Shown here piece by piece: positions 8,837 through 16,985 of a DNA stretch of 64,000 bases (positions within the stretch are counted from its first letter, which is position 1; each line of letters opens with the position of its first letter). This DNA comes from an uncultured Oscillospiraceae bacterium (GTDB taxonomy: Bacteria > Bacillota > Clostridia > Oscillospirales > Ruminococcaceae). The stretch covers positions 62,001 to 126,000 of the forward strand of contig CAJUHS010000002.1 in NCBI GenBank assembly GCA_910586535.1, in the 5' to 3' direction. The position numbers and the translations under genes are program-made. The notes beneath the pieces were generated by a model. That model searched no databases, had not been told where the DNA came from, and saw only the letters and a list, made by a program, of their open reading frames with translations.

Positions 8837-11629
8837 TTATTTTACTTCTTCGGCGCAGCGTTTGCAGAGCGTTGGGTGCTCGGCACTGCTGCCAACGTAT
8901 TCCGAGTAAGACCAGCATCTCTCGCACTTATTTCCCGCAGCCTTTTCAACATCATAGGACATTCCCTCAAAATTATCGCTCGTGAACTCTCCGCTTCCGC
9001 CATGGCAAATATCAACGGCGGACACGATAAATACCTTTTCAAGTATATCCTTTAGTGCACTGAATTTGCTGTAGTTTTCACCGTCCGCATGAATTATGAC
9101 TTTAGCTTCAAGCGGCGCACCAATAAACTTATTCTGCCGCTTGGATTCCAAAGCCTTTGTAACGTCTGAACGAAGCTTATATATTTCATTCCATTTTTCA
9201 ATAAACTTATCGTCTACAGAAACGTCCGTTTTGTCAGGCATTTGATTCATGAAAATGCTGCGCGCGTCATCATCAGAAGAATGAGGAATATATTTCCATA
9301 TCTCCTCCGCAGTAAAGCACAAAATAGGTGCGATCATTCTTGCCACCGCGCTGAGTATTTTATACATCGCAGTCTGTGCGGCACGTCTTTCAACAGATTT
9401 CTCGCCTGTACAGTAAAGCCTGTCCTTAATAATATCCAAGTAGAAATTCGACATTTCCGTTATGCAGAAATTATGGATACTGCTTACCACAATGTGGAAG
9501 TCATATGCGTTATAGGCGTCCTTAACCTTGTCAATAAGAGCATTTAACTTTACCAGTGCAAGCTTGTCAATCTCATGCAGTTCTCCCAAAGGAACACAAT
9601 CCTTGTCGGGATCAAAGCCGCTGCCGTTACAGAGATTTCCCAAAATAAACCTTGCGGTGTTCCGGATTTTTTTGTAGGTATCCGAAAGCTGTTTAAGTAT
9701 CTCCTTTGAAATCCTTATATCCGAGTGGTAATCAGAGGAAGCCGTCCAAAGGCGGAGAATATCCGCACCGTACTGATCGTAAATTTCTTTTGGTTCAATA
9801 CCATTTCCAAGAGACTTGTGCATTGCTTTGCCCTCGCCGTCAACGACCCACCCATGCGTACAGACCGCCTTATAGGGAGCTCTGCCTTTTGTAGCAACCG
9901 AGGTAAGCAGCGATGACTGGAACCAGCCTCTGTACTGATCCGCGCCTTCAAGATATAGATCGACAGGCAGATCATAGCCGCGCTCCTCCATAACACCCTT
10001 ATGAGTAACGCCGCTGTCAAACCAAACGTCGAAAATATCCTTTTCCTTAATAAATTCGGTGCAGCCGCATTCGCACTTTGTTACGGCGGGCAGGAAATCT
10101 TTAGGTTCTTTAATGTACCATGAATCCGAGCCCTCCCTGCGGAACATTTCGGAGACAGCCTTTATCGTTTCGTCTGTAACTACCGGCTTGCCGCAGTCTT
10201 TACAGTACACCACAGGAATAGGCACACCCCATGTGCGCTGACGTGAAATACACCAGTCGCTGCGGTCATTTACCATTCCGCTGATCCTGTCTTGACCCCA
10301 TTCTGGTATCCACTGAACGTCTTTAATAGCATTGAGCGTTTCCTCTTTGAAATCCTTAACCGAGCAGAACCATTGCTCGGTCGCACGAAACAGAACCGGA
10401 TTTTTACATCTCCAGCAATGCGGGTACTGGTGAGCTATCTTCTTGACCGCCAGCATTGCACCGCAGTCCTCCAGATCCTTTGCAATGACCTTGTTGGAAG
10501 CATCGGTGGTGAGTCCCGCGTACTTACCTGCCTCTGAGGTCTGAACGCCCTTTGAATCAACTGGAACAGTAATTCCGATCTCAGGATACTTTTTGCATAC
10601 CTCAAAGTCATCAACACCAAATCCGGGAGCTGTGTGAACACAGCCAGTACCACTTTCAAGAGTAACATGGTCGCCAACTATTACCAAGGACGTACGGTTC
10701 ATTACAGGATGCTCGGTAACTATATATTCCAGTTCCTTACCCTTTACCGTACCTATTGACGTATAGTCACTGATACCAGCGGCTTCCATTGTAGGCTTAA
10801 CAAGCTCCGCAGCCATAATATAGTTCTCACCGTTTGCCTGAACAGCGGTGTAGTCGTAATCAGGACCAAGACATATAGCAAGATTTCCTGGAAGCGTCCA
10901 TGTTGTGGTCGTCCAGATAACAAAATAAGTCTTATTAAGATCAATACCCAATGGAGCCAGCTTGCCCTTGTCATCGGTAACTTTAAACTTAACATAAACT
11001 GAGAAGCACGGATCATCCTGATACTCGATCTCAGCCTCTGCAAGAGCTGTCTGACAGTCGGGACACCAGTAAACAGGCTTTAAGCCCTTGTAGATGTACC
11101 CTTTTTTGTACATCTCACCGAATATCTCTACCTGTCCCGCTTCTACCTCTGGCTTAAGCGTAAGGTACGGATCATCAAAATCACCCCATACGCCGAGACG
11201 CTGAAACTGCCTGCTTTGGTTATCCACCTGCTTCATAGCGTAATCCAAGCAATGCTTTCTGAGTTCAACGGGAGGTATCACGCCATTTTCAACACCGATT
11301 TCTTTAAGAGCTTTAAGCTCGATAGGCAAGCCATGTGTGTCCCATCCCGGAATATAAGGAGCACAGTATCCGCTCATATTTTTACTTCTTACAATGATAT
11401 CTTTAAGGATCTTATTTAAAGCTGTACCGGTATGGATATCACCGTTGGCATATGGAGGTCCGTCATGAAGAATAAATCTCGGCTTACCCTCGTTCTTTTT
11501 GATCATTTCATAGTAAGTTCTGTCTTTTTCCCAGTTTTCAAGCATAGCGGGTTCTTTTTGAGTAAGATTTCCGCGCATTGAAAAATCCGTCTGTGGAAGA
11601 TTGATTGTTGAATTATAGTCCTGCGCCAT
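8837..11629 (-). CDS. ileS: Isoleucyl-tRNA synthetase
   Basis: A 930-residue class I synthetase that charges tRNA-Ile and edits misactivated valine. The HIGH-type motif is in GDIHTGTALNK (HTGT rather than HxGH) and the KMSKS-type motif is GKAMHKSLGN, so both signatures are slightly non-standard. The CP1 editing domain contains TWTLPGNLAI and HTAPGFGVDDFEV. The C-terminus has the zinc knuckle CERCWSYSEY...CKRCAEEV. It follows divIVA by 19 bases, the classical Firmicutes order. No T-box leader is visible before it; expression probably comes from the upstream division operon. Confidence 0.97.
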   Translation of the reverse strand: MAQDYNSTINLPQTDFSMRGNLTQKEPAMLENWEKDRTYYEMIKKNEGKPRFILHDGPPYANGDIHTGTALNKILKDIIVRSKNMSGYCAPYIPGWDTHGLPIELKALKEIGVENGVIPPVELRKHCLDYAMKQVDNQSRQFQRLGVWGDFDDPYLTLKPEVEAGQVEIFGEMYKKGYIYKGLKPVYWCPDCQTALAEAEIEYQDDPCFSVYVKFKVTDDKGKLAPLGIDLNKTYFVIWTTTTWTLPGNLAICLGPDYDYTAVQANGENYIMAAELVKPTMEAAGISDYTSIGTVKGKELEYIVTEHPVMNRTSLVIVGDHVTLESGTGCVHTAPGFGVDDFEVCKKYPEIGITVPVDSKGVQTSEAGKYAGLTTDASNKVIAKDLEDCGAMLAVKKIAHQYPHCWRCKNPVLFRATEQWFCSVKDFKEETLNAIKDVQWIPEWGQDRISGMVNDRSDWCISRQRTWGVPIPVVYCKDCGKPVVTDETIKAVSEMFRREGSDSWYIKEPKDFLPAVTKCECGCTEFIKEKDIFDVWFDSGVTHKGVMEERGYDLPVDLYLEGADQYRGWFQSSLLTSVATKGRAPYKAVCTHGWVVDGEGKAMHKSLGNGIEPKEIYDQYGADILRLWTASSDYHSDIRISKEILKQLSDTYKKIRNTARFILGNLCNGSGFDPDKDCVPLGELHEIDKLALVKLNALIDKVKDAYNAYDFHIVVSSIHNFCITEMSNFYLDIIKDRLYCTGEKSVERRAAQTAMYKILSAVARMIAPILCFTAEEIWKYIPHSSDDDARSIFMNQMPDKTDVSVDDKFIEKWNEIYKLRSDVTKALESKRQNKFIGAPLEAKVIIHADGENYSKFSALKDILEKVFIVSAVDICHGGSGEFTSDNFEGMSYDVEKAAGNKCERCWSYSEYVGSSAEHPTLCKRCAEEVK

Positions 11630-11648
11630 TGGTAATTCTCTCCTTGGT

Positions 11649-12389
11649 TTATTTATTATGTCCGAATTTTAATTCTCCGAACTTGCTTTCCGCGTTTTTA
11701 GATGTACTTGCAGAAATTGGATCTTCAAAAGGATATGACGGCTTTTCTTGTCTGTATGGATTATCTATGACTTTGGTAGATTCAAAATCGTGCTGGGCTG
11801 TCTGAGGCTGAGCATTAACCTGCGGTTCCTCTCTCTGTACAGGAACAGGAGCAGGTGCGGGAACCGGAGCAGGTGCCTGTGCGGGAGCTTTTGCCGCAGG
11901 AGCGGAAGCAGACGCCGGTTCGCGGGATTCCTCAGAATCGTCCTCATAATCCGGAATAGCCGTGATCTGTTCAAGGTGCTGTTTGTACATATTAAGAAGA
12001 TTAGCCTTAAAATCGGAAACTTCCTGCTGCATCTTTACGAGACAGCGTTTTTCCTTTTCAAGCTGAACCTTGGTGCTGCCGATGATCTCTCCGGCCTTGG
12101 CTCTCGCTTCGGAAAGTATCTTATCCGCCTGTAACTGAGCGTCTGCAATAATTGTTCTGCTCTGCTTCTGCGCACCGATAAGAGCATCTTTCAATGCTTC
12201 TTCGTCCTTTTTGTATTCGCGTACGCTTTCCACAAGAACGGCTATCTTCTTTTCGGATTCATCCTTGTCCCGCTGATATCTTTCAATATCCCGAGCGATC
12301 TCGCGGAGGAAATCGTCAACTTCTTCGGTCTTATAGCCGGGCCGCGCCTGTTCAAAACGCTTGTTGTTAATATCCTTAACGCTTAGCAT
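11649..12389 (-). CDS. divIVA: DivIVA-domain cell division/polarity protein
   Basis: A coiled-coil protein that binds curved membrane at the division site and poles. Its N-terminus has the DivIVA hallmark DINNKRFEQARPGYKTEEVDD, followed by a long charged coiled coil (about residues 20-140) and a Pro/Ala-rich linker made of AP-type repeats (about 160-200). ATG at 12389 is chosen because AGGTGG lies 8-13 bases upstream; an in-frame GTG at 12401 is the alternative. It sits between ylmH and ileS as in B. subtilis. The C-terminal 50 residues are poorly conserved and probably disordered. Confidence 0.9.
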   Translation of the reverse strand: MLSVKDINNKRFEQARPGYKTEEVDDFLREIARDIERYQRDKDESEKKIAVLVESVREYKKDEEALKDALIGAQKQSRTIIADAQLQADKILSEARAKAGEIIGSTKVQLEKEKRCLVKMQQEVSDFKANLLNMYKQHLEQITAIPDYEDDSEESREPASASAPAAKAPAQAPAPVPAPAPVPVQREEPQVNAQPQTAQHDFESTKVIDNPYRQEKPSYPFEDPISASTSKNAESKFGELKFGHNK

Positions 12390-12405
12390 AATCGCTACCA
12401 CCTCA

Positions 12406-13179
12406 TTAAATATATTTTTTTACCGTAATATGAAATCTGTCCTTTTTGGTTTTGCCGTTAACGGAATCCAGAATAAACTTTCCGAAGCCTCTTGCCGAAA
12501 ATACATCTCCGCATTTAAGAGAGTAAGACGCAGATTCAACGGTACAGTAATTGACCGTAACTCCTCCGCCTTTTACTATATCTGCAGCTTTTCCGCGGCT
12601 TACTCCTGCCGCTAAAGCGAGAACACTGTCAAGTCTCAATGATGATACCGAACCATTTTTTTCTGAAAAAGCCTGCTCGGCTTTTATATCAGGATTGTCG
12701 TCCTCCTCCGCTTTAATGCCGACAGAACCTATCTTTGTTACCTCGGACAGCAGTACATCCCTGACAGTATCATAAACAAAGGCTGTCGTACGTCCGTTTC
12801 CCACAACAATATCGCCAAGCATTTCCCTTTTAATTTGTCTCGACATAAACGCGCCAAGAAAATCCCTATGCGAAAGCCTGTCATTTTCTCTGTACTTGAA
12901 AGTAAGCGCGGAAACAGGAAATTTAACATCTTCGCAGTATTCCGGAAAAACTCCCAGAACTTTTCTCGAAGCTCCTTCATATCCTCCATAAAAGCTGTAC
13001 TGTACAAATCCGCGCTCGTTAATAACAGACTGTGCCAAAGCAGTCTGCCGTTCGTCAAGAAAAACGGAAAATTTCGGACAATAGCTTTTTTCACAAATAC
13101 TAATCATATCAGCGATGTGAGAGACCAGTATCCTGTCCTCATCGGAAAGTCTTGAATAATACTCGTTAAGCTTGCTCAT
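12406..13179 (-). CDS. ylmH: YlmH-type S4-domain RNA-binding protein
   Basis: A 257-residue protein of the YlmH family from the sepF-divIVA division cluster. The C-terminal S4 RNA-binding domain (about residues 180-245) includes LRLDSVLALAAGVSRGKA, a glycine turn, and LKCGDVFSARGFGKF. The N-terminal two thirds has the family patterns FSFYGGYEGASRKVLG and HRDFLGAFM. YlmH has been linked to ribosome quality control and tRNA-peptide handling; the division link here is contextual. It starts 3 bases after the sepF stop. Confidence 0.9.
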   Translation of the reverse strand: MSKLNEYYSRLSDEDRILVSHIADMISICEKSYCPKFSVFLDERQTALAQSVINERGFVQYSFYGGYEGASRKVLGVFPEYCEDVKFPVSALTFKYRENDRLSHRDFLGAFMSRQIKREMLGDIVVGNGRTTAFVYDTVRDVLLSEVTKIGSVGIKAEEDDNPDIKAEQAFSEKNGSVSSLRLDSVLALAAGVSRGKAADIVKGGGVTVNYCTVESASYSLKCGDVFSARGFGKFILDSVNGKTKKDRFHITVKKYI

Positions 13180-13182
13180 ATA

Positions 13183-13608
13183 TCAGAGGAAAACCCCGTT
13201 GTTTTCAAGTTCGCCTACAAGATCTTCGCCAACAAAGCCAACGTTATAGGGCGTGATAATAAAAGTATTGTTTGCAACCGGCTTGATATTACCGCCGTTG
13301 GCATAAGCAACACCGCCGAGGAAATCAATAATCCTCCTTGTAACGTCGGGAGTAGTTGACTCAAGATTAAGCACAACGGTTTTTTTTGAATTCAGGTGAT
13401 CGGCGATCTGTTTAGTATCCTGAAAGACCTCAGGCTTTACAAGAATAACCTGAAGCTGCGCCGTGGCATGAATATTTACTACCTTGTTTCTTTTGCTGAC
13501 CTCGTCGTCATAATTATCGTTTAAATTATCAAACGCGTCAAGGTCGTTTTCGTTATCGTCCTCGGTATCCATGCCAAGGATTTCTTTCAAGTTACCAATG
13601 AAACTCAT
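13183..13608 (-). CDS. sepF: Cell division protein SepF
   Basis: A 141-residue protein that polymerises into rings and tethers FtsZ to the membrane. The N-terminal amphipathic membrane-binding segment is MSFIGNLKEILG, followed by an acidic Asp/Asn-rich linker (about residues 14-40). The folded SepF domain (about 48-135) contains KTVVLNLESTTPDVTRRIIDF and GGVAYANGG. It lies between yggS and ylmH, the standard Gram-positive order. Length is close to the family norm. Confidence 0.95.
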   Translation of the reverse strand: MSFIGNLKEILGMDTEDDNENDLDAFDNLNDNYDDEVSKRNKVVNIHATAQLQVILVKPEVFQDTKQIADHLNSKKTVVLNLESTTPDVTRRIIDFLGGVAYANGGNIKPVANNTFIITPYNVGFVGEDLVGELENNGVFL

Positions 13609-13632
13609 TTGTTTTATTCTCCTTCTCTTTTT

Positions 13633-14316
13633 TTATTTTCTGGAACCGAAAATACCGGAACCTATCCTTACAATATTTGAACCGTACCTGACGGCTGAAA
13701 CGTAATCGGAGGACATCCCCATTGATAGGATATCCATATATGCGTTTTTATAACATGACGATTTCAAATCATTAAATAAACGCTGAAGCTTTTCAAACGA
13801 TTCCTCCGACCTTCCAATCGGCGGAATGGACATCAAGCCTTTTACTCTAACGTTCTTTAGTTCCGATACCTCGCCAAGAAGCTCGTCCAGCCTGTCGGGC
13901 AAAATCCCGCTTTTGGACTCCTCTGCGCCGATGTTGACCTCAATAAGAATGTCCGTGCATTTTTCCGCTTTTGCGGCATATCTGTCTATCTCGGAAGCAA
14001 GCTTTAAGCTGTCTACCGAATGTATCATCGTCACACTGTCTATAATATATTTGACTTTATTGGATTGCAAATGCCCTATAAAATTAACTTCGGCTTTCGG
14101 ATCGTAGAAGTCCCTTTTTTCAAGGTACTCCTGAACACGGTTTTCGCCGAGGAGCGTTATACCCTCGTTTACTGCAGCGTTAACGCGTTCATAAGGTACT
14201 GTTTTAGTGACCGCCATAATTCTGACCGTATCGCCGGATTTTCGGTACTTAATCTTAGCTTCTTCAACATTATAGCGTATCCGCTTGATATTTTCGGAAA
14301 TTTCACGATCCTCCAT
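13633..14316 (-). CDS. yggS: YggS/PROSC-type pyridoxal phosphate homeostasis protein
   Basis: A 227-residue single-domain TIM-barrel PLP-binding protein that buffers PLP levels and influences amino-acid pools. The PLP lysine is in MAVTKTVPYE (near residue 37). The family motifs LLGENRVQEYLEK, NFIGHLQSNKVKY and the C-terminal MGMSSDYVSAVRYGSNIVRIG are all present. It is the orthologue of B. subtilis YlmE, which sits next to sepF. The gap of 24 bases to sepF suggests co-transcription. Confidence 0.95.
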   Translation of the reverse strand: MEDREISENIKRIRYNVEEAKIKYRKSGDTVRIMAVTKTVPYERVNAAVNEGITLLGENRVQEYLEKRDFYDPKAEVNFIGHLQSNKVKYIIDSVTMIHSVDSLKLASEIDRYAAKAEKCTDILIEVNIGAEESKSGILPDRLDELLGEVSELKNVRVKGLMSIPPIGRSEESFEKLQRLFNDLKSSCYKNAYMDILSMGMSSDYVSAVRYGSNIVRIGSGIFGSRK

Positions 14317-14336
14317 ACCAACACTCCCCCTGCGGA

Positions 14337-15674
14337 TTAATCTTCCTGCCAGATATCTTCATCGCCGTCTTTTTCAGACCCGGTTTCCAACATCTCCGGT
14401 TTCTCCGTATTTTTCACGGAGCGGCTTGTCTCATTCTCAGATGCATCATCAGAAACAGATGTTTCTTCAACATAAAGTTCTGAGGATATCTCACCCTCTA
14501 CTATAATGTCGTCGTAAACACTGATATAGCTGCTGTCCGAAGTTATCTGAGACAGGATATATTCGTCGCACTCATATATCGGATTTATCTTTTTAAAAGC
14601 AATTCTTTGCCCCAGAAGTATGTAAACACCCTTTTCGTTGTTCTTGTCAAACCTTATCGCACTTCTCGGAACTTTTATGCCTTTGTAATCATTTAAAATA
14701 ATCTCAACACGCTCCGCTCTGCGCTGAACAAGGTTATAAGTCAACTCATCGCAGGAAAGAACGATTATGCTTTCATTTGGGTCGTCCGTTTCGGATAAAT
14801 TGTCAATTACAGCGGTAACTGTGTCGGGCGTTGATGAAAATTTTACCATAACGCTGCTTCCGACGCGGAAGTCCGTAACCTTAGGATCAACGATACCGAC
14901 CATTTTCCATTCGTATCCGTCTACTATTTTTCCGATTGCGTTTCCGTTGTTTTCTTTTCTTGACTCTGCTACAATATCTTTTATTTCCTTGGCAGTAATA
15001 CTGTCAATTGTATCAGGAGAAAGCTTGCTCTCAAACCCGTCAGTATGACCGATAAAATAGCCGGCATTTTCTGCTGTGACAGTTCCCAATGGTTCCCTGA
15101 GACTTTTTTCAAGTTCAGAAATTTTGGAATTAATATTGTCAATCTCGCTGTTAAAATCAGTTTCCTCGTTAATAACGATCTGATATATGTCCATAAGCGT
15201 CTGAAGCTTTTTTCGTTCTTCGTCAAGCGATTCAAGGTCGTTTTCAGCTATAAGAAAAGCTATTGTCTGATATTGTTCGTCTATCTGTTCGGAAATAAAT
15301 GCCGGCTCCACAACAGCCGTCGTTCCCGGATTCTGCGCACTTTCAAGCAGTTCGACTTCCTCTTTCAGCTTTTTTATCTGCTGATTCACAAGAATGTCAT
15401 TCTCGCTTTGATAGGTATAAGCAACAACAGAGCCGTTTGCGACCTTGCTTCCGTCGCGGCAAGTATAACTGATAACTCCGTTTGCTCTGCTGCTTATAAC
15501 AGTTTCGTTTCTGACGTAAACGCCCTGAAACGCGACCTTTTCCGCAGAGGAATAGATAACTGCCGTTTCCGTAACATAATCGTCCTTGAACTGCATACTT
15601 ATCTGGCTGAAAACCGTTATCATAATAAACAGCGATAAAAAGAACACCAGTATCCTTACTGTGATAGTGTTCAT
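14337..15674 (-). CDS. HlyD-like membrane-anchored adaptor protein
   Basis: A 445-residue protein with one N-terminal membrane anchor (about residues 5-25) and an outward-facing body. A biotinyl/lipoyl-like beta barrel appears around 45-95, then a coiled-coil hairpin (about 100-210, rich in KKLKEEVELLES and KISELEKSL), then a return barrel with GSSVMVKFSS and an acidic low-complexity tail (from about 400). This is the layout of HlyD/RND adaptors. No transporter gene is adjacent. Its place between hfq and yggS in a division operon hints at a cell-envelope role, which is inference. Confidence 0.75.
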   Translation of the reverse strand: MNTITVRILVFFLSLFIMITVFSQISMQFKDDYVTETAVIYSSAEKVAFQGVYVRNETVISSRANGVISYTCRDGSKVANGSVVAYTYQSENDILVNQQIKKLKEEVELLESAQNPGTTAVVEPAFISEQIDEQYQTIAFLIAENDLESLDEERKKLQTLMDIYQIVINEETDFNSEIDNINSKISELEKSLREPLGTVTAENAGYFIGHTDGFESKLSPDTIDSITAKEIKDIVAESRKENNGNAIGKIVDGYEWKMVGIVDPKVTDFRVGSSVMVKFSSTPDTVTAVIDNLSETDDPNESIIVLSCDELTYNLVQRRAERVEIILNDYKGIKVPRSAIRFDKNNEKGVYILLGQRIAFKKINPIYECDEYILSQITSDSSYISVYDDIIVEGEISSELYVEETSVSDDASENETSRSVKNTEKPEMLETGSEKDGDEDIWQED

Positions 15675-15677
15675 AGC

Positions 15678-15908
15678 TTACTGCTCTGAATCGAGAATTG
15701 ATATCTGTTTTGATGGAACTATAGTAGAAATAGCGTGTTTAAACACCATTTCCTGTTTTCCGTCACACTCAAGTATCACAACATAGCTGTCAAATCCCTT
15801 AACTATCCCCTTAAACTGGAAACCGTTCGTAAGGATAAAGTTGGCTTGTATTCTGTCTTTTCTTAACTGATTGAGAAATACGTCCTGAAGGTTCATGCTT
15901 TTGTTCAT
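15678..15908 (-). CDS. hfq: RNA chaperone Hfq
   Basis: A 76-residue Sm-like protein that forms hexameric rings and pairs small RNAs with mRNAs. The Sm1 motif is [20 protein letters not shown] and the Sm2 motif is [11 protein letters not shown], with the proximal-face KHAIS equivalent of YKHAIS. The start ATG at 15908 follows AGAAGGGATGG; an internal ATG four codons later is possible. It follows miaA, as in B. subtilis and E. coli, after a 104-base gap that has only a weak 5-bp stem. Hfq in Firmicutes has a narrower role than in enterics. Confidence 0.95.
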   Translation of the reverse strand: MNKSMNLQDVFLNQLRKDRIQANFILTNGFQFKGIVKGFDSYVVILECDGKQEMVFKHAISTIVPSKQISILDSEQ

Positions 15909-16012
15909 TTTACCATCCCTTCTGATTCATGCGTTTCCCGGGAAAGAGTATATCTACCTAGTACGCAGCATCAGGATAAACATTTTTACTACATCCGAGC
16001 AAATATAAATGC

Positions 16013-16975
16013 TCAATTATTATTATAACATAAAATTTCTGATTTGGCTACTATTTTTTTGCATATTTCAATAAATTCATCAAAATTATAAATTTCGTCC
16101 AAATTAATCCAATTAATTCGTTCATCACGACGAAACCATGTAAGCTGTCTTTTGGCGTATCTTCGCGAACTTTGACGTATTTTGTCAAGACAGCTCTCCA
16201 AATCCGCAGTTTTCTCAAAATAAGGAATAAGCTCTTTATAGCCTATTGCCTGACAAACAGTACCCAGCTTTTCGTTGTCGTAAATTCTTTGACATTCCTC
16301 TACCATACCGTTCTCCGCCATAAGGGTCACCCTGCGGTCTATCCTTTCGTAAAGTCTGCCGCGGTCACGGAAATTTAGTCCTATCATGCAAGCATTGTAG
16401 GGAGAATCCTTTCCCATGTTCATTTTTTTGTAATCGCCGAACTTTAGCCCCGTTAATTCGTATATTTCCAGCGCACGGATTATCCTAACGATATTTTGGC
16501 TCGGAACAGCATCAGCCGTTTCCGGATCCACTGCGCGCAGCCTTTCATGCATTGCTTCGTTCCCCAGTGCCGCAGTCTCTTGCTCAAGCCGCCTGCGTAC
16601 AGAGCCGTCGGTCTCGGCAGTATCAAAATTAACGTTGTCGATAAGAGAATTGATGTACAGACCGGTACCTCCGACTAAAACCGGCAGCTTTCCCCTTTCG
16701 GCTATATCGGATATTTTTTGCTTCGCAAGAACAGTATAGTCCGCGACGCTGAAGCTTTCTCCAATATCAACAACATTTATAAGATGATGCGGTATACCAT
16801 CCGTTTCTTCTTTTGTTGGCTTTGCCGTTGCAATATCCAGACCCTTATAAATCTGCATTGAATCGGCGGAAACCACTTCCCCCCTGTACTCCTTGGCGAG
16901 AGCAACGCCGGCTGACGTTTTTCCCGAGGCGGTGGGACCGCATACAACAAGCAGGGGTATTTTTTTATCGGACAT
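16013..16975 (-). CDS. miaA: tRNA dimethylallyltransferase
   Basis: Adds a dimethylallyl group to N6 of A37 in tRNAs reading UNN codons, giving i6A, the substrate of MiaB encoded upstream. The P-loop is GPTASGKTSAG, followed by DSMQIYKGLDIATAKPT and the C-terminal RRYAKRQLTWFRRD. The ATG at 16975 is chosen because a strong GGAGG ribosome site (16981-16988) precedes it; a longer frame to 17020 would overlap mutL and lacks such a site. It starts 10 bases after the mutL stop. Length of 320 residues is normal. Confidence 0.96.
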   Translation of the reverse strand: MSDKKIPLLVVCGPTASGKTSAGVALAKEYRGEVVSADSMQIYKGLDIATAKPTKEETDGIPHHLINVVDIGESFSVADYTVLAKQKISDIAERGKLPVLVGGTGLYINSLIDNVNFDTAETDGSVRRRLEQETAALGNEAMHERLRAVDPETADAVPSQNIVRIIRALEIYELTGLKFGDYKKMNMGKDSPYNACMIGLNFRDRGRLYERIDRRVTLMAENGMVEECQRIYDNEKLGTVCQAIGYKELIPYFEKTADLESCLDKIRQSSRRYAKRQLTWFRRDERINWINLDEIYNFDEFIEICKKIVAKSEILCYNNN

Positions 16976-16985
16976 ATCTCCCCTC

